Assembly (NCBI RefSeq): GCF_900112695.1
Contig: NZ_FOMT01000001.1
Location: 1,722,083 to 1,786,082 of the forward strand
Length of the DNA stretch: 64,000 nucleotides
DNA from: Paenibacillus catalpae
GTDB lineage: Bacteria; Bacillota; Bacilli; Paenibacillales; Paenibacillaceae
Direction: 5' to 3'
A program made the translations under genes and the position numbers. This document shows, piece by piece, positions 62,839 to 64,000 of the stretch (the first letter of the stretch is position 1; each line of letters opens with the position of its first letter). The notes beneath the pieces were generated by a model. That model saw only the letters and a list, made by a program, of their open reading frames with translations. It did no database searches and had not been told where the DNA came from.

Positions 62839-63300
62839 TCAGTTTAAACGAAGATAATGGGTAGTATCATTTCCGAGATCAAAATTAACCGAAAACCCCA
62901 TCGATTGATAAAACAGATCAGCAACCGGATTATCAGTCTTTAATTCAAGAATTCGATAGCGATTTCTTGCCTCTGCAATGACTGACTCCATTAGCATCCG
63001 CCCTACCCCAAAACGGCGTACATGGGGTGCTACATACATTCTACGAACTCTGCCAATCTCTTTAATAACGGAATAAGGATCTTGATTCAATGCGCAAACT
63101 CCTACGATATCACTACGATTAATAGCGAGAAAGAGCGCTTCCCCTTCCTTATCGAATTTGTTTGTTCCAGCATCGTATTCCGTCACCAGCCGGTTGAGAT
63201 GCCGGAATCCCTCGCTTTTACTTTCTTCAACCAGCAGCGTTAACATTTGTGTATCCAAATCATTCACTTTTGTTATTGTAAACTCATTCACTAATCTCAT
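62839..63300 (-). CDS. GNAT-family N-acetyltransferase
   Basis: A 153-residue acetyltransferase: acetyl-CoA loop RRMYVAPHVRRFGVGRMLME and ADLFYQSMGFSVNF. The open frame continues to 63405, but that part lies in the rRNA operon's terminator and tRNA region; AGGGGG before ATG 63300 (or the GTG at 63291) sets the start. Substrate unknown. Confidence 0.85.
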   Translation of the reverse strand: MRLVNEFTITKVNDLDTQMLTLLVEESKSEGFRHLNRLVTEYDAGTNKFDKEGEALFLAINRSDIVGVCALNQDPYSVIKEIGRVRRMYVAPHVRRFGVGRMLMESVIAEARNRYRILELKTDNPVADLFYQSMGFSVNFDLGNDTTHYLRLN

Positions 63301-63361
63301 ATCCCCCTCATAACCCGTTATACTAACTAATCGTATCGGCGGCTCAGTTTGGACGATTAGA

Positions 63362-63393
63362 CAAAAAAATAACCCGATCATAACTGATCGAGT
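63362..63393 (-). terminator. rRNA operon terminator
   Basis: Minus-strand ACTCGATCA / TGATCGGGT stem (one G-T pair), 4-base loop, then a T7 tract. Lies after the tRNA-Thr gene and ends the rRNA transcript. Confidence 0.85.
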
Positions 63394-63409
63394 CTGTTTG
63401 TTCATATTA

Positions 63410-63485
<76 letters not shown>

Positions 63486-63662
63486 ATATATTGATTTGCG
63501 CCTTGAAAACTGGATGCGAAAGTTTGTTTTTCCTTAAGTTTTTCCCGTTTTTTCATCGGGGTCCCCTCAAAGTACTCGGAATAATCCTCGTAGCGTTTGC
63601 TTCACTTTGTGGGGTAATTGAGTGTATGCTTCCGAAGTAAGTTTACTTCGTAAACTTTTTAG

Positions 63663-64000
<338 letters not shown>

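Overview
The window reads as chromosomal DNA of a Gram-positive, spore-forming Bacillota, most likely Paenibacillus or a close relative. This is inferred from AGGAGG-type ribosome binding sites, frequent TTG/GTG starts, roughly balanced GC content, YesM/YesN-type two-component pairs beside lipoprotein sugar-binding proteins, an S-layer-homology protein, a stalk-domain plus GH18 protein, and the 3' end of a Bacillota-type 23S rRNA. Nearly all genes lie on the minus strand. I see no prophage, insertion sequence, integron or CRISPR array.

Layout. 0-0.4 kb: start of a glycerophosphodiester phosphodiesterase. 0.5-6 kb: a tight four-gene operon (GAF/HD-GYP, REC-GGDEF, GAF-GAF histidine kinase, thiamine-diphosphate enzyme) ending in a strong terminator. 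6-11.5 kb: an SRPBCC/DoxX plus DUF4166 pair, then a GNAT - M42 peptidase - histidine kinase - response regulator operon. 11.6-16 kb: a CLC antiporter of the fluoride type, a radical SAM/SPASM protein, two small Sm-like proteins and a GH18 protein. 16-24.3 kb: an asymmetric heterodimeric ABC exporter downstream of an Lhr-type helicase. 24.4-34 kb: accessory genes (WG-repeat protein, three VOC proteins, GNAT, lipoprotein, methyltransferase, SDR, Dabb, DinB, membrane proteins) including two decayed genes.

34-53 kb is a carbohydrate locus: aldose-epimerase-like protein, DUF5107-TPR protein, AraC regulator, GH36 alpha-galactosidase, YesN/YesM-type two-component system, an ABC sugar importer (lipoprotein and two permeases, no ATPase), GH2 beta-mannosidase and a second AraC regulator. 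The enzyme pair suggests uptake and breakdown of galactose-substituted manno-oligosaccharides. The DUF5107-TPR gene and the alpha-galactosidase gene carry the same two-box promoter element with identical spacing, a likely site for the AraC protein encoded between them.

53-64 kb: DinB and MsrAB genes, a DesK/DesR-type two-component system, another DinB protein, an SLH-domain protein, a rifampicin phosphotransferase gene followed by a P-loop kinase-like gene, an SDR, a GNAT, and the end of an rRNA operon (23S then tRNA-Thr, no 5S between them). The rph control region has two promoters facing each other, one overlapping a perfect MarR/OhrR-like palindrome. Most promising leads: the c-di-GMP/ThDP-enzyme operon, the shared two-box element, the rph control region, and the two decayed genes at 27.6-29.1 kb.
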